A stretch of DNA of 64,000 nt from Novimethylophilus kurashikiensis. Lineage in GTDB: Bacteria; Pseudomonadota; Gammaproteobacteria; Burkholderiales; Methylophilaceae. Positions 38,259 through 48,669 of the stretch are shown here, one piece after another; position 1 is the first letter of the stretch; every line of letters starts with the position of its first letter. The notes under the pieces are model-generated. The model was not told the DNA's origin, made no database searches, and saw only the letters and a program-made list of their open reading frames with translations. Position numbers and translations under genes: made by a program. The DNA is taken from positions 310,001 through 374,000 of the forward strand of contig NZ_BDOQ01000002.1 in the NCBI RefSeq assembly GCF_003112435.1, read 5' to 3'.

Positions 38259-39240
38259 GTTGTTATTGCTGGCGGGCGTCGTTGCTGTCGGGTTCGGCGC
38301 ATGGATCTGGAACTTTTCCCAATCCGAACTCACGATTGCAGAGAAGCCACATACTTTTGTAGTCAAGGCGGGCAGTAATATCCGTTTGGTAGCTCGTCAG
38401 TTGGTCGACGAGCATATTCTCAACGAGCCATGGAGCTTTATCGTCATGGCGCGGTTGACCGGTCGCGCATCGCAGCTCAAGGCCGGCAATTATCTATTGG
38501 ACCGCGACCTTACGCCGTATCGCTTGTTCGAGATGCTGAGCAACGGCGACGTGACTCAGATCGGTGTGACTTTTATCGAAGGCTGGACTTTCCGCCAGAT
38601 GCGAGATGAATTGAACCGTCACGAGGGCATTAAGCATCTAGGTATGGCGATGACCGATAGCGAGATTCTGCAACGCATCGGTGCCACGGAAACTCATCCT
38701 GAAGGTTTATTTTTCCCCGATACCTACTACTTTGCCAGCGGCATGAGCGATATCGATATACTCAAGCGTGCCTATCAGGCCATGCACGATAAATTTGCTC
38801 AGTCCTGGTCGACGCGAGCACCTGGCTTGCCCTACACGAATCCTTACCAGGCGCTGATCATGGCTTCGATCGTCGAGAAAGAAACCGGCAAGTCGGAGGA
38901 GCGGCCCCTGATCGCGGGGGTGTTTCTTAACCGGTTGAAACTTGGCATGCGCTTACAGACTGACCCCACGGTGATTTATGGGCTGGGCGAATCCTACGAC
39001 GGCAACATTCACAAGCGCGACCTGTTGATGGATACCCCTTACAACACTTACACGCGAGCAGGCTTGCCCCCTACGCCGATTGCCAACCCTGGCATGGGTG
39101 CGATAGAAGCGGCTTTGCATCCAGATCAGCGCAATGGTTATCTGTATTTCGTCGGCAAGGGCGACGGTAGCCATGTGTTTTCGCGGAACCTGACTGACCA
39201 TAATCGTGCCGTTGCACGTTATCAATTAGGAAAGAATTAA
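38242..39240 (+). CDS. mltG: Endolytic murein transglycosylase
   Basis: This 332-residue protein has one N-terminal membrane helix ([17 protein letters not shown]), a LysM-like region and the YceG catalytic domain. It cuts growing glycan strands in the periplasm and is thought to set strand length. The catalytic Glu is in [20 protein letters not shown], followed by [20 protein letters not shown] and the PTPIANPG motif. The start is ATG 38242 with AGAGGA upstream, inside the pabC end. Its TAA shares one base with the tmk start. Confidence 0.96.
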   Translation: MRFFSKLLLLAGVVAVGFGAWIWNFSQSELTIAEKPHTFVVKAGSNIRLVARQLVDEHILNEPWSFIVMARLTGRASQLKAGNYLLDRDLTPYRLFEMLSNGDVTQIGVTFIEGWTFRQMRDELNRHEGIKHLGMAMTDSEILQRIGATETHPEGLFFPDTYYFASGMSDIDILKRAYQAMHDKFAQSWSTRAPGLPYTNPYQALIMASIVEKETGKSEERPLIAGVFLNRLKLGMRLQTDPTVIYGLGESYDGNIHKRDLLMDTPYNTYTRAGLPPTPIANPGMGAIEAALHPDQRNGYLYFVGKGDGSHVFSRNLTDHNRAVARYQLGKN

Positions 39241-39851
39241 TGGCGAGGGGAAAATTCATCACGCTTGAGGGCGTCGACGGAGCAGGTAAAAGCACCCATA
39301 TTCCGTTGATCACCGAATTGCTGCGAGCCGGCGGACGAGAGCTGATCGTCACGCGAGAGCCTGGTGGCACGCAATTGGCAGAACGCTTACGTGAAATGTT
39401 GCTGCATGACGCCATGTGTGCGGAAACGGAAACCTTGCTGATGTTTGCCGCGCGGCGGGAGCATCTGGCGCAAGTCATCCTGCCGGCGCTGGAGCGAGGT
39501 GCATGGGTGCTGTCGGACCGTTTTACCGATGCGAGCTTTGCTTATCAGCACGGCGGGCGCGGTGTCTCAGCCAGTAAAATCGAGACTTTGGAGCGCTGGG
39601 TGCAAGAGAGCCTGCAGCCGGATATGACGCTTTTGTTCGACGTGCCCGTTGCTGTGAGTTGTCAGCGATTGGCCGGTGCGCGCGATCCGGATCGCTTCGA
39701 GCAGGAAAATGCCGACTTTTTCGAACGTATCCGCACGGCTTATCTGGAACGTGCCCGGCAATTCCCGCAACGCTTCCGCATCATCGACGCCGGCCGAACC
39801 ATTCCCGAGATTCAAGAAACCCTGAAAGCACTTCTTCATGGCCTTGGATAA
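39240..39851 (+). CDS. tmk: Thymidylate kinase
   Basis: This 203-residue enzyme phosphorylates dTMP to dTDP. The P-loop is [12 protein letters not shown] near residues 9-20, followed by [15 protein letters not shown] and the [16 protein letters not shown] block. The LID region has [17 protein letters not shown]. Length is normal. It overlaps mltG by one base and holB by 14 bases, the conserved mltG-tmk-holB order. Confidence 0.98.
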   Translation: MARGKFITLEGVDGAGKSTHIPLITELLRAGGRELIVTREPGGTQLAERLREMLLHDAMCAETETLLMFAARREHLAQVILPALERGAWVLSDRFTDASFAYQHGGRGVSASKIETLERWVQESLQPDMTLLFDVPVAVSCQRLAGARDPDRFEQENADFFERIRTAYLERARQFPQRFRIIDAGRTIPEIQETLKALLHGLG

Positions 39852-40869
39852 GCCCGCCATTTTCCCTTGGCAATCCGCACTCTGGCAGCGGCTTATGGGT
39901 ATGCGCGACCGCTTGCCCCATGCTTTTTTGCTGCATGGTCGGCAAGGCGTGGGAAAATTGGCGTTCGCGCAAGCCATGGCAGCGTCGTTATTGTGCGAAA
40001 GCCCCCAACCGGATGGAGTCGCCTGCGGTGCTTGTTTGAGCTGTGGCTGGCTGGCGCAAGGCAATCACCCCGATTTTCGTCAGGTAGAGCCAGAAGATCG
40101 TTCAGAGGGGGATGATGAAGCTGGGGAGGGCAGTGCGCCCAAGGCCAAGAAAAAATCGCGCTTCATCACCGTAGATCAAATTCGCGCACTGGGAGACCTC
40201 GTCGGACTATCGTCGCACCGTCATGGTTTGCGTGTGATTATTCTCCAGCCGGCCGAAACCTTGAATGCAAATGCTGCCAACGCATTGCTGAAAGTTCTTG
40301 AAGAACCGCCTCCGGCGACCGCATTCATCCTGCTTACCCATCAATTGCAGCGCTTGCTACCCACCATCCTGAGCCGCTGTCATAAAGTGGCGATGCCGGT
40401 ACCAAATAAGGACGAATCCCTCGCTTGGCTCAGAGCGCAAGGGTTGGCCGATCCGGCCTTCGGCTTGGCCTTTACCGGAGGTACGCCGTTAGCAGCATTG
40501 GAAGCAGATACTGTCGAGGTGCGTGAAGAAGTCGAGTCGCTCACCCAGCACCTCAAGAAAGGCGGGCGCATCGACGCACTTTCTGTCGGATGGGCACGTG
40601 GGGATTTTGCTACAGCGATCGATATCCTGCAGAAATGGATGTACGACCTTTCCTCGCTGATATTGGCGGGTAGCGTGCGCTATTTCCCCGAGCATCAGTC
40701 TACTTTGCAAGGCATAGCCAAAAGCGTAGACTTGCCCCGATTGCTTGATTTTCAGCGCACATTGGCCGAAGCGCGGGCTCAGGCCTCGCATCCTTTGAAC
40801 GTCGAATTACAGTTGGAAGCCTTGCTGCTACGTTATGCTCAATTGTTCCCTAGCCCTGCCAGACCATGA
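39838..40869 (+). CDS. holB: DNA polymerase III delta-prime subunit
   Basis: This 343-residue AAA+ protein is the rigid stator of the clamp loader, which puts the beta clamp on [23 protein letters not shown] is the P-loop-like region, [18 protein letters not shown] carries the zinc-binding cysteines, and [17 protein letters not shown] with [13 protein letters not shown] holds the SRC motif. A charged insertion ([20 protein letters not shown]) sits between the zinc module and the ITVDQIR strand. It overlaps pilZ by four bases. Confidence 0.95.
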   Translation: MALDKPAIFPWQSALWQRLMGMRDRLPHAFLLHGRQGVGKLAFAQAMAASLLCESPQPDGVACGACLSCGWLAQGNHPDFRQVEPEDRSEGDDEAGEGSAPKAKKKSRFITVDQIRALGDLVGLSSHRHGLRVIILQPAETLNANAANALLKVLEEPPPATAFILLTHQLQRLLPTILSRCHKVAMPVPNKDESLAWLRAQGLADPAFGLAFTGGTPLAALEADTVEVREEVESLTQHLKKGGRIDALSVGWARGDFATAIDILQKWMYDLSSLILAGSVRYFPEHQSTLQGIAKSVDLPRLLDFQRTLAEARAQASHPLNVELQLEALLLRYAQLFPSPARP

Positions 40870-41246
40870 GTGACGAACAGAAAAAAGACGAATCGACCAC
40901 GCCGACTGCTCCAAAACCTGGAGTGCTGTCCCTTTCCATCAAGGAAAAAGGCGCCTTGTATGCGGCCTACATGCCTTTCCTTAAGGGCGGCGGTTTGTTT
41001 ATTCCTACCAATCGCACATACAGGCTGGGCGAGGAAGTTTTCATGTTGCTTTCGCTCCTGGACGATCCCAATAAGCTGAAGGTGGTCGGCCATGTGACTT
41101 GGGTTACGCCCGTAACTCAGGGCGTGCGCCCTCAAGGCATCGGCATTCAATTTAGCGAGAAAGATGGCGGTATCGAGGCGCGCAATAAGATCGAAGCCTT
41201 GTTAGGCGGAGCACTGAAGTCCGCTCGTCCTACTCACACCATGTAG
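40866..41246 (+). CDS. pilZ: PilZ domain protein (type IV pilus assembly PilZ)
   Basis: This 126-residue protein has a single PilZ domain: VLSLSIKEKGALYAAYMPFL, then GGGLFIPTNRTYRLGEEVFM and RPQGIGIQFSEKDGG. The R-x-x-x-R and D/N-x-S-x-x-G motifs needed to bind cyclic di-GMP are missing, as in the original PilZ of Pseudomonas, which works through PilB and FimX instead. The holB-pilZ-tatD order is the same as in Pseudomonas. It suggests type IV pili elsewhere in the genome. Confidence 0.92.
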   Translation: MSDEQKKDESTTPTAPKPGVLSLSIKEKGALYAAYMPFLKGGGLFIPTNRTYRLGEEVFMLLSLLDDPNKLKVVGHVTWVTPVTQGVRPQGIGIQFSEKDGGIEARNKIEALLGGALKSARPTHTM

Positions 41247-41265
41247 TTTTTTTGCGGTATCCCTG

Positions 41266-42045
41266 ATGTTCATCGATTCCCACTGTCACCTGGATTTTCC
41301 GGACCTTGCCCAAAATATCGATGCCGTACTGGCCAAGATGCACGAAAACAACGTGCGCTACGGCTTGTGCATCAGTGTCAATTTGCGGGATTTTCCCAAC
41401 GTATTGGCGGTTGCCGAAGCGCACGATCATTTGTTTGCGACGGTCGGCATTCACCCCGATTACGAAAATGAGGACGAGCCCACGGTGGATGAGCTAGCCC
41501 GATTGGCGCAGCATCCCAAGGTGATCGGGATCGGCGAAACCGGGCTGGACTATTACCGCTTGCAGGGTGACCTGGAATGGCAGCGTCAACGTTTTCGCGT
41601 GCATATTCGCGCCGCAATTGCTGCCGGTAAGCCGCTCATCATTCATACGCGAGAATCGGCTGCAGACACTATCCGTATTCTGCGTGAAGAGCATGCCGAG
41701 CAAGTGGGCGGTGTAATGCACTGTTTTACCGAAACCTGGGAAATCGCTCAGCAGGCGATGGAGCTTGGCTTCTATATTTCCTTCTCGGGCATCGTGACTT
41801 TCAAGAATGCCGTTGCGCTAAAAGAATTGGCTCAAAAAGTCCCGCTTGATCGCATGCTGATCGAAACGGATTCACCATACCTCGCGCCCGTCCCTTTCCG
41901 TGGGAAGACCAATCAGCCAGGTTATGTGAAGCACGTGGCCGAAGAAATAGCCGCGCTGCGCGGCATTTCTCTTGATGAGGTAGGCGAGGCGACCAGCGCG
42001 AATTTCTTCCGCTTATTCAAACAGGCGGCGGCGCTTTGCAACTGA
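41266..42045 (+). CDS. TatD family metal-dependent hydrolase
   Basis: This 259-residue TIM-barrel hydrolase begins MFIDSHCHLDFPDLAQNI, with the first metal histidines, and continues with IGETGLDYYR (metal Glu), PLIIHTRESAADT, GGVMHCFTETWEIAQQAMEL and LIETDSPYLAPVPFRGK (catalytic Asp). Family members are 3'-5' exonucleases or D-amino-acyl-tRNA-type deacylases; YcfH of E. coli is the nearest type by context. It overlaps the next gene by 10 bases. Confidence 0.93.
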   Translation: MFIDSHCHLDFPDLAQNIDAVLAKMHENNVRYGLCISVNLRDFPNVLAVAEAHDHLFATVGIHPDYENEDEPTVDELARLAQHPKVIGIGETGLDYYRLQGDLEWQRQRFRVHIRAAIAAGKPLIIHTRESAADTIRILREEHAEQVGGVMHCFTETWEIAQQAMELGFYISFSGIVTFKNAVALKELAQKVPLDRMLIETDSPYLAPVPFRGKTNQPGYVKHVAEEIAALRGISLDEVGEATSANFFRLFKQAAALCN

Positions 42046-42800
42046 TTGTCCTTGGGGTCGGCTCAAGTGCAGGCACGCCGGTTATCGGGTGCGATTGTGA
42101 TACTTGCCGCTCCGACAATCCGCGCAACAAGCGCACCCGATGTTCCTCGGCGATCCAGACCGACAGCGGCGAAATTATCCTGATCGATACCGGTCCTGAT
42201 ATTCGTACTCAATCCCTGCGGGAAAATATCCGTCGCGTCGATGCGGTGCTTTACACCCACGTCCATGCCGATCATCTCAACGGCATCGACGATCTGAGGG
42301 CATTCTGCCAAATCCAGAAAAAACAAATCCCCTTGTTCGGCAACCCGCATACCATCGAGAATATCACCAGCCGCTTCGGCTATGCCCTCCGCGATGCAGG
42401 CACCTACTGGGATATGCCCGTGCTAAAGGCGCACGCCGTCACCGAACCGTTCAACGTATGCGGCGAAATTGTAATTCCGATTCCAGTGAAGCACGGCCGT
42501 TCCGACATTTTGGGGTGGCGTATTCGCAATTTTGCCTACCTGACCGATATCTCGGAAATCCCGGAGTCATCCATGTCCTTGCTGCAAGGCTTGGATGTCT
42601 TGCTGATCGACTGCCTGCGATATAAACCGCATCACACGCATGTGAATTTGGAACAAAGTCTGGCGTATGTCGGTCAGATTGCAGCACGTCAGGCGTACCT
42701 CATCCATATGACGCACGAGATCGACTACGATGTGCTGCAGAAAGAACTGCCGGAGGGGGTTGCACTCGGTTACGATGGGCTGAGGCTGATGCTGGCATGA
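42036..42800 (+). CDS. Metallo-beta-lactamase fold hydrolase (PhnP-like)
   Basis: This 254-residue protein starts at TTG 42036 inside the tatD-family gene end. It has LGVGSSAGTPVIGCDCDTCR, where the C-x-C-x-x-C group resembles the structural zinc site of PhnP. THVHADHLNGIDDL is the H-x-H-x-D-H metal motif, and YLTDISEIPESSM and LIHMTHEIDYD supply the remaining ligands. PhnP is a cyclic phosphodiesterase of phosphonate breakdown, but no phn genes are nearby, so a general phosphodiesterase role is more cautious. Confidence 0.88.
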   Translation: MQLIVLGVGSSAGTPVIGCDCDTCRSDNPRNKRTRCSSAIQTDSGEIILIDTGPDIRTQSLRENIRRVDAVLYTHVHADHLNGIDDLRAFCQIQKKQIPLFGNPHTIENITSRFGYALRDAGTYWDMPVLKAHAVTEPFNVCGEIVIPIPVKHGRSDILGWRIRNFAYLTDISEIPESSMSLLQGLDVLLIDCLRYKPHHTHVNLEQSLAYVGQIAARQAYLIHMTHEIDYDVLQKELPEGVALGYDGLRLMLA

Positions 42801-42849
42801 AGCGTTTTGGAATGCGATAATTAACTATCGATCACGTAAAGGATTGTTC

Positions 42850-43245
42850 ATGTTTGTAAAGAAGTCCCTAGTTGCCCTGTGCCTGGCCTCTGCAGTATTG
42901 GCTTCGGTCGCTCCGTTGCAAGCCTTTGCCGCCGACAAGGCTGCCAAAGCTGCAAAGTCCAAAACCTTTAATGAAGATCAGTTCATCAGTCTGTTTAGCC
43001 ATAAATCCACCAAGCAGGTGACCGAAGCGGTTGGTAAGCCGGCACGCACGGCGCAAGCTAGCAAGCCGTCTGATGCGGAAGCAACTCTGGGTCGTCCTTT
43101 GGATACTTCTGGTAGCGGTGCCAAGGTGGAAATGTGGTACTACCAGAACCTGGTGCGCTACGACGACAAGCATACCTACAAGACCGTGGAACTGACCTTC
43201 GTCAACGATCGCTGCATGAATATCGCGTTTTTCAACGATCGTTAA
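42850..43245 (+). CDS. Small exported protein, possibly BamE/SmpA-like
   Basis: This 131-residue protein has a signal peptide (MFVKKSLVALCLASAVLASV, cleavage near QAFAA). I use ATG 42850, with AAAGGA six bases before it. The mature part has a lysine-rich start and then FNEDQFISLFSHKSTKQVTE, VGKPARTAQ and a C-terminal beta hairpin (VEMWYYQN, VELTFVNDRCMNIAFF). That pattern, a helix-turn feeding a G-K-P loop and WYY/ELTF strands, recalls the SmpA/OmlA (BamE) fold, but there is no lipobox. Function unknown. A bidirectional terminator follows. Confidence 0.7.
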   Translation: MFVKKSLVALCLASAVLASVAPLQAFAADKAAKAAKSKTFNEDQFISLFSHKSTKQVTEAVGKPARTAQASKPSDAEATLGRPLDTSGSGAKVEMWYYQNLVRYDDKHTYKTVELTFVNDRCMNIAFFNDR

Positions 43246-43264
43246 TAACGCGTCGGATAAGCAT

Positions 43265-43302
43265 GAACAAAAAAGGCCGGGAAATCCCGGCCTTTTTTGT
43301 TC
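43265..43302. terminator. Bidirectional intrinsic terminator
   Basis: A 17-base perfect stem (43265-43281 with 43286-43302) around the loop AAAT. Its GGCCGGG core is flanked by six A on the left and six T on the right, so it works for the small exported gene on + and for pgi on -. Confidence 0.95.
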
Positions 43303-43311
43303 GTGTGTCTC

Positions 43312-44955
43312 TTACAAACAGTGTTGCTTATAGTGATTGATCAAGCCGTTGGTCGAGGCGTCGTGAGCTGTTGCCGGTGTCTTGTCGAACAGCTTGGGCA
43401 GCATGGCATTGGCCAATTGCTTGCCTAGTTCCACACCCCATTGGTCGAACGAATTAATGTTCCAGATAACGCCCTGTACGAAAATCTTGTGTTCGTAGAG
43501 CGCGATCAGCGAGCCCAGCGTTCTCGGCGTGAGCTTTTCGAACATGATGGAGTTGGTCGGGCGATTGCCTTCGAACACCTTGTGCGGCAGCAGCGTTTCC
43601 AATTCCGCACCGCTCAAGCCGGCAGCTTCGAGTTCTGTACGAGCCTGCTCCTTGGTCTTGCCGATCATCAAGGCCTGGGTTTGAGCGAAGAAGTTGGATA
43701 GCAGGATCTTGTGATGGTCGCCGATTGGGTAGTGTGTTTGCATCGGAATGATGAAATCGCAGGGCACCAGGCGCGTACCTTGGTGGATCAACTGATAAAA
43801 CGCGTGCTGGCCGTTGGTGCCGGGCTCACCCCAGATAATCGGACCGGTGTCGTAATCGACACGGAAACCATCGCGGTCGACGAACTTACCATTGCTTTCC
43901 ATATCGCCTTGCTGGAAATAAGCAGCAAAGCGGCACAGCGATTGATCGTAGGGCAGGATGGCGTGGGTTTGTGCGTTGAAGAAGTTGCTGTACCAAACGC
44001 CTAGCAGACCGAGGACGACGGGCAGGTTTTTCTCAAGCGGGGCGGAACGGAAATGCTCGTCCATGTCGAACGCGCCTTGCTGCAATTCCTCGAAGTTGTC
44101 CATACCCACGTGCAGGGCAATGGAAAGACCAATGGCAGACCACAATGAATAACGGCCGCCCACCCAGTCCCAAAACTCGAACATGTTGGCAGTATCGATG
44201 CCGAACTTCGCTACTTCTGTTGCATTGGTGGACAACGCGACGAAATGCTTGGCGATATGGCTTTCATCCTGCGCAGCCTTGAGGAACCAGGCACGTGCCG
44301 ATTTGGCATTGGTCAGGGTTTCCTGGGTGGTGAAAGTCTTGGAGGCCACGATGAACAGCGTGGTTTCCGGGTTACACTTTTCCAGGATGTTGGCGAGCTG
44401 CGCGCCATCGATATTCGATACGAAATGCGCGAGCAAGTCGGGCCGACTATAGGGGCGGAGCGCGCTGCACACCATAAAGGGACCGAGGTCGGAGCCGCCG
44501 ATACCGATATTCACCACATCGGTGATTTTCTTGCCGGTATAGCCCTTCCATTCACCGCTGCGGACTCGTTCGGTAAAGCTGCGCATCTGTGCCAAGACGC
44601 GCCGGACTTCCGGCATCACATCCTTGCCGTCGACCAGTACCGGCCGGTCGGATTTGTTACGCAGGGCGGTATGCAGTACCGCACGGCTTTCGGTGAAATT
44701 GATTTTTTCCCCGGAAAACATGCGATCTCGCCATGATTCGACCTTGCGGTCGCGAGCGAGGGCGAACAATTTTGACAAGGTCTGCTCGGTGATACGGTTC
44801 TTGGAATAGTCGAGAAGAATGTCGTTGAACTGCAGGGAGAATTTGTCGAACCGGGCCGGGTCGGCCGCGAACAGGTCGCGCATATGCAGCGGCGCAATCT
44901 CTTGCTGATGCGACAGCAATGCTTGCCATGCTGGCGATTGGGTCAGTTGTGACAT
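43312..44955 (-). CDS. pgi: Glucose-6-phosphate isomerase
   Basis: This 547-residue cytosolic enzyme interconverts glucose 6-phosphate and fructose 6-phosphate. Signatures are [40 protein letters not shown], the catalytic-region [14 protein letters not shown] and the C-terminal [17 protein letters not shown]. The full length matches the E. coli type. It lies 8 bases downstream of glgB on the same strand, linking glycogen turnover to glycolysis. Confidence 0.98.
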   Translation of the reverse strand: MSQLTQSPAWQALLSHQQEIAPLHMRDLFAADPARFDKFSLQFNDILLDYSKNRITEQTLSKLFALARDRKVESWRDRMFSGEKINFTESRAVLHTALRNKSDRPVLVDGKDVMPEVRRVLAQMRSFTERVRSGEWKGYTGKKITDVVNIGIGGSDLGPFMVCSALRPYSRPDLLAHFVSNIDGAQLANILEKCNPETTLFIVASKTFTTQETLTNAKSARAWFLKAAQDESHIAKHFVALSTNATEVAKFGIDTANMFEFWDWVGGRYSLWSAIGLSIALHVGMDNFEELQQGAFDMDEHFRSAPLEKNLPVVLGLLGVWYSNFFNAQTHAILPYDQSLCRFAAYFQQGDMESNGKFVDRDGFRVDYDTGPIIWGEPGTNGQHAFYQLIHQGTRLVPCDFIIPMQTHYPIGDHHKILLSNFFAQTQALMIGKTKEQARTELEAAGLSGAELETLLPHKVFEGNRPTNSIMFEKLTPRTLGSLIALYEHKIFVQGVIWNINSFDQWGVELGKQLANAMLPKLFDKTPATAHDASTNGLINHYKQHCL

Positions 44956-44963
44956 AAATTAGG

Positions 44964-47141
44964 TTATTGATTATGTTTAATAATAATGCCTGCTAACGGC
45001 GGCACTGTGACAACGAGCGATTGTGGAAATCCCATCCACGCGGTCGGTTCTGCTTCCAGCCCCGAACCGTTGCCGGTATTACTTCCTCCGAAAATACCGG
45101 CGTTGCTGTTGAAAATTTCGCAGTATTTTCCACTATCTGGCGCGCCAATGCGATACCCCCGGCGCTCAACAGGCGTGAAATTCAAAATAATGATGACGTA
45201 ACTGCCGTCCCGGGCTCGCCTTAAATAGCTAACGATGGACTGGTCGGCATCGTGGCAGTCGATCCAGGCAAAGCCTTCCGGCTGAAAATCGAGTTCGTGC
45301 AACGCTTTGGTGTTCTTGTACAGGTGTCCCAAGTCGCGCGACAGGTTTTGTATCCCTTTATGCCACTCGGTGTCTAGCAGGCTCCAATCCAGTGAACCGC
45401 CCACAGCCCATTCACGGCCTTGTCCGAATTCGTTACCCATGAAGTTGAGTTTCTTGCCCGGATAAGTCATCTGGTAGGTCAGCAACAGGCGCAGGTTGGC
45501 GAATTTCTGCCATGCATCGCCAGGCATTTTATCAAGTAACGAACGTTTGCCATGCACAACCTCGTCATGCGAAAACGGCAGCACGAAGTTTTCGCTATAG
45601 GCATACAACTGGCCGAAGGTGAGCTGGTTATGGTTGTAACGGCGATACACGGGGTCTTGCTTAATGTACGACAGCGTATCGTTCATCCAGCCCATGTTCC
45701 ATTTCATCGAGAAGCCCAAGCCGCCGAGATAAACCGGTCTGGAGATCATGGGCCACGCGGTCGATTCCTCGGCAATGGTCAAGGCGCCCGGGAATTCCTC
45801 GTGCGCCATCATGTTGAGTTCTTTCATGAACTGGATAGCGTCCAGATTCTCTCGCCCGCCGAACTTGTTGGGCAGCCATTCGCCGTGCTTGCGCGAATAA
45901 TCCAGGTACAGCATGGAAGCCACGGCATCGACGCGCAGGCCGTCGATGTGGAATTCATTGAGCCAGTAATGCGCGTTGGCTACCAGGAAATTGCGGACTT
46001 CATTGCGGCCGTAGTTGAAGATATACGTGCCCCAATCCTGGTGTTCGCCCAGGCGAGGGTCTTCGTGTTCGTAGAGTGCTGTGCCGTCGAAACGCGCCAG
46101 CGCCCAGCTGTCTTTGGGGAAATGCGCCGGTACCCAGTCGAGAATGACTCCGATACCTGCTTGGTGGCAGGTGTCGATAAAGTAGCGGAAATCGTCCGGT
46201 GTGCCGAAGCGGCTGGTCACGCCGTAGTAACCGGTGGTCTGGTAGCCCCAGGATTCGTCCAACGGATGCTCGCTGACCGGCATGAGTTCGACGTGGGTGT
46301 AGCCCATGTCTTTGACGTAGGGTACCAAGGTGTCTGCCAGCTCTCGAAAGTGCAAAAAGCTGTTGTTGGCGCCGCGGTGCCAGGAGCCGGCATGGATTTC
46401 GTAGATGTTGAACGGCGCATGCAGCCAATCGGACTTGGCACGGTCCTGCATCCAGCCTTGGTCGTTCCAGGTGTAGGTGTCAGGCGCAGTGATGCGTGAA
46501 GCCGTGCCCGGACGCATTTCGAAGCTTGCACCGTAGGGGTCTGTCTTGACCAGGATGTGTCCGGTTTGGCGATTGCGTATCTCGAACTTGTATAGATGCC
46601 CGGCTTCTAACCCAGGGATGAAAATTTCCCAGACGCCGCTGGAACCGTGAGCGCGCATCGGATTGACGCGGCCATCCCAGCGGTTGAAGTCGCCGATGAC
46701 GCTGACGCGTTCCGCATTGGGCGCCCACACGGCGAAACGCGTACCGCGCACTCCGCAGTGTTCGACGATATGCGCACCCAGCATGCGATAAGCCTGACGC
46801 AACTTGCCTTCATTGAAGAGGTAAAGGTCGTGCTCCGACAGCATGGGAGGAAAGGTGTAGACATCCCAGGCTTGGTGTAGCTTGCCGTCTTGTTCCCAGC
46901 GCAACGGTGTGGGAGTGGGCAGGGATGCGCCCTTCCAGAGGTAGAGACCGTCAGGATGGCTGCGGGGGATTTCTTCCCATGCTTCGCCGATTTTCACCCA
47001 AACCCGGCCAGCGTGGGGTAGGAACGTCCGCAACACGGCTTGACCGTGATCCTGATGCAACCCCAGCCAGGCGAATGGATTGTGGTGCCGGGCTTCCAGG
47101 ATCAGGTTCAGTTGCGGATCGTGCTTTGTTTTTGTTGCCAT
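44964..47141 (-). CDS. glgB: 1,4-alpha-glucan branching enzyme
   Basis: This 725-residue GH13 enzyme makes the alpha-1,6 branches of glycogen. An N-terminal extension and CBM48 domain ([20 protein letters not shown]) precede the barrel. [40 protein letters not shown] (nucleophile Asp) and [11 protein letters not shown] (acid/base Glu) are the GH13 motifs, and [15 protein letters not shown] holds the last conserved Asp. The start is ATG 47141, and no clear Shine-Dalgarno is seen. It is divergent from glgC and leads into pgi. Confidence 0.98.
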   Translation of the reverse strand: MATKTKHDPQLNLILEARHHNPFAWLGLHQDHGQAVLRTFLPHAGRVWVKIGEAWEEIPRSHPDGLYLWKGASLPTPTPLRWEQDGKLHQAWDVYTFPPMLSEHDLYLFNEGKLRQAYRMLGAHIVEHCGVRGTRFAVWAPNAERVSVIGDFNRWDGRVNPMRAHGSSGVWEIFIPGLEAGHLYKFEIRNRQTGHILVKTDPYGASFEMRPGTASRITAPDTYTWNDQGWMQDRAKSDWLHAPFNIYEIHAGSWHRGANNSFLHFRELADTLVPYVKDMGYTHVELMPVSEHPLDESWGYQTTGYYGVTSRFGTPDDFRYFIDTCHQAGIGVILDWVPAHFPKDSWALARFDGTALYEHEDPRLGEHQDWGTYIFNYGRNEVRNFLVANAHYWLNEFHIDGLRVDAVASMLYLDYSRKHGEWLPNKFGGRENLDAIQFMKELNMMAHEEFPGALTIAEESTAWPMISRPVYLGGLGFSMKWNMGWMNDTLSYIKQDPVYRRYNHNQLTFGQLYAYSENFVLPFSHDEVVHGKRSLLDKMPGDAWQKFANLRLLLTYQMTYPGKKLNFMGNEFGQGREWAVGGSLDWSLLDTEWHKGIQNLSRDLGHLYKNTKALHELDFQPEGFAWIDCHDADQSIVSYLRRARDGSYVIIILNFTPVERRGYRIGAPDSGKYCEIFNSNAGIFGGSNTGNGSGLEAEPTAWMGFPQSLVVTVPPLAGIIIKHNQ

Positions 47142-47160
47142 TGATTAGGCCCAAGTGAAA

Positions 47161-47205
47161 AGGTTGAAAGCCGGTTTCCGGGTGTTGGTTTTATCTTTTC
47201 AACCT
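47161..47205. promoter_or_regulatory. Inverted repeat in the glgB-glgC intergenic region
   Basis: AGGTTGAAA (47161-47169) and its exact complement TTTCAACCT (47197-47205) bracket 27 bases. The right arm ends just before the glgC -10 and the -35 lies between the arms, so a protein bound here could control both divergent genes. No regulator gene is adjacent. Confidence 0.4.
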
Positions 47206-47214
47206 GTCTATAAT
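47185..47214 (+). promoter_or_regulatory. Candidate glgC promoter
   Basis: TTGGTT (47185-47190) and a perfect TATAAT (47209-47214) are 18 bases apart. Transcription would start near 47221, leaving a leader of about 70 bases before the AGGAGAGG site and the glgC ATG. Confidence 0.6.
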
Positions 47215-47293
47215 GGCTGCAAGCGCGCCGCTACAAGGCTTGCGGACTAGCGCCATGCGTTCAAACGCAAACTATAAATCAGGAGAGGTAAAA

Positions 47294-48586
47294 ATGCAGC
47301 AGGAATCGAAGCCAGATTCGACTTCAACGCGCTTTGTCAGTGCCCTCACCAAAAACACCGTGGCATTGATTCTTGCCGGAGGCAGAGGTTCTCGTCTCAA
47401 AGCCTTGACCGATTGGCGTGCCAAGCCCGCCGTCCCTTTCGGCGGAAAATTCCGCATCATCGATTTTCCGCTTTCCAACTGCATGAACTCCGGTATCCGC
47501 CGCATCGGCGTGGTGACGCAGTACAAGGCCCACAGCCTGATTCAGCACATCCAGCGCGGCTGGGGCTTCCTGCGGGGCGAGTTCAACGAGTTCGTGGAAT
47601 TGCTGCCGGCACAGCAGCGCGTCGAGGAAGAGTGGTACAAGGGTACGGCCGATGCCGTGTTCCAGAATCTCGACATCCTGCGGGTCATGGGGCCGGAATA
47701 TGTCCTCATCCTCGCCGGCGACCACATCTACAAGATGGACTACGGCCAGATGCTGGCGGTGCACGTGCGCAACAAGGCCGACATGACGGTGGCTTGCATC
47801 AACGTGCCGATCGAAGAAGCCAAGTCATTCGGCGTGATGGGCGTGGACGAGAACGATCGCATCATCCAGTTCCGCGAAAAGCCGTCCGACCCCGATCCCA
47901 TCCCCGGCGATCCGACGCAAGCCATGGCGAGCATGGGCATCTACGTCTTCAATGCCGCGTTCCTCTATGAACAGTTGATCCGCGATGCCGACGATCCGAA
48001 TTCGACGCACGATTTCGGTCACGACATTATTCCTTACCTGATCAAGAAATACCGCGTGTTCGCGCATCGGTTCTCTGATAGCGCGGTCAACAGCCAGGAC
48101 GACAAGTACTACTGGCGAGATGTTGGAACCATTGATGCCTATTGGGAAGCCAACATGGAGCTGACCAAGGTGGTGCCTGACCTCAACATGTATGACCGCG
48201 AATGGCCGATCTGGACCTATCAGGAACAGTTGCCGCCCGCCAAGTTCGTGTTCGATGAGGAAGATCGTCGAGGCAAGGCGGTCGATGCACTGGTTTCGGG
48301 CGGATGCATCATCAGCGGCTCCTGCGTGAAGCGTTCTCTGCTGTTTTCGGATGTGCGCGTTAACAGCTATAGCCTGATCGAAGACTCTGTCATCCTGCCC
48401 AAGGTCGATATCGGCCGCTATGTGACGATCAAGCGTGCGGTGATCGACAAAGGTTGCAAGATCCCGGACGGCATGCAGATCGGCGTCAACCCGGATGAAG
48501 ACCGCAAGCGTTTCTATGTTTCTGAAAAGGGCATCACACTGGTGACCCCCGACATGCTGGGGCAAAGCATCCACCAGGCAAGGTAA
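47294..48586 (+). CDS. glgC: Glucose-1-phosphate adenylyltransferase
   Basis: This 430-residue enzyme makes ADP-glucose, the donor for glycogen synthesis. The start is ATG 47294, placed by AGGAGAGG at 47281-47288; the frame is open further upstream but lies in the promoter and leader. [20 protein letters not shown] is the nucleotide loop, [19 protein letters not shown] follows, and GTADAVFQN and [16 protein letters not shown] are catalytic-core blocks. The C-terminal beta-helix has the [14 protein letters not shown] repeats. Glycogen synthase glgA is not in this window. Confidence 0.97.
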   Translation: MQQESKPDSTSTRFVSALTKNTVALILAGGRGSRLKALTDWRAKPAVPFGGKFRIIDFPLSNCMNSGIRRIGVVTQYKAHSLIQHIQRGWGFLRGEFNEFVELLPAQQRVEEEWYKGTADAVFQNLDILRVMGPEYVLILAGDHIYKMDYGQMLAVHVRNKADMTVACINVPIEEAKSFGVMGVDENDRIIQFREKPSDPDPIPGDPTQAMASMGIYVFNAAFLYEQLIRDADDPNSTHDFGHDIIPYLIKKYRVFAHRFSDSAVNSQDDKYYWRDVGTIDAYWEANMELTKVVPDLNMYDREWPIWTYQEQLPPAKFVFDEEDRRGKAVDALVSGGCIISGSCVKRSLLFSDVRVNSYSLIEDSVILPKVDIGRYVTIKRAVIDKGCKIPDGMQIGVNPDEDRKRFYVSEKGITLVTPDMLGQSIHQAR

Positions 48587-48591
48587 TTGCT

Positions 48592-48638
48592 AAGTTAACG
48601 TCGCGTCGATCGAGCACGCGGCGTTAACTTTTATTTTT
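48592..48638 (+). terminator. Intrinsic terminator after glgC
   Basis: A 15-base stem with one G-U pair (48592-48606 with 48616-48630) around the loop CGATCGAGC, followed by a T-rich run. It falls between glgC and the first GH57 gene, so the latter probably depends on read-through or its own promoter. Confidence 0.8.
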
Positions 48639-48669
48639 CGGCAGTACCCGGCATCTCAGCGTGAAATCT

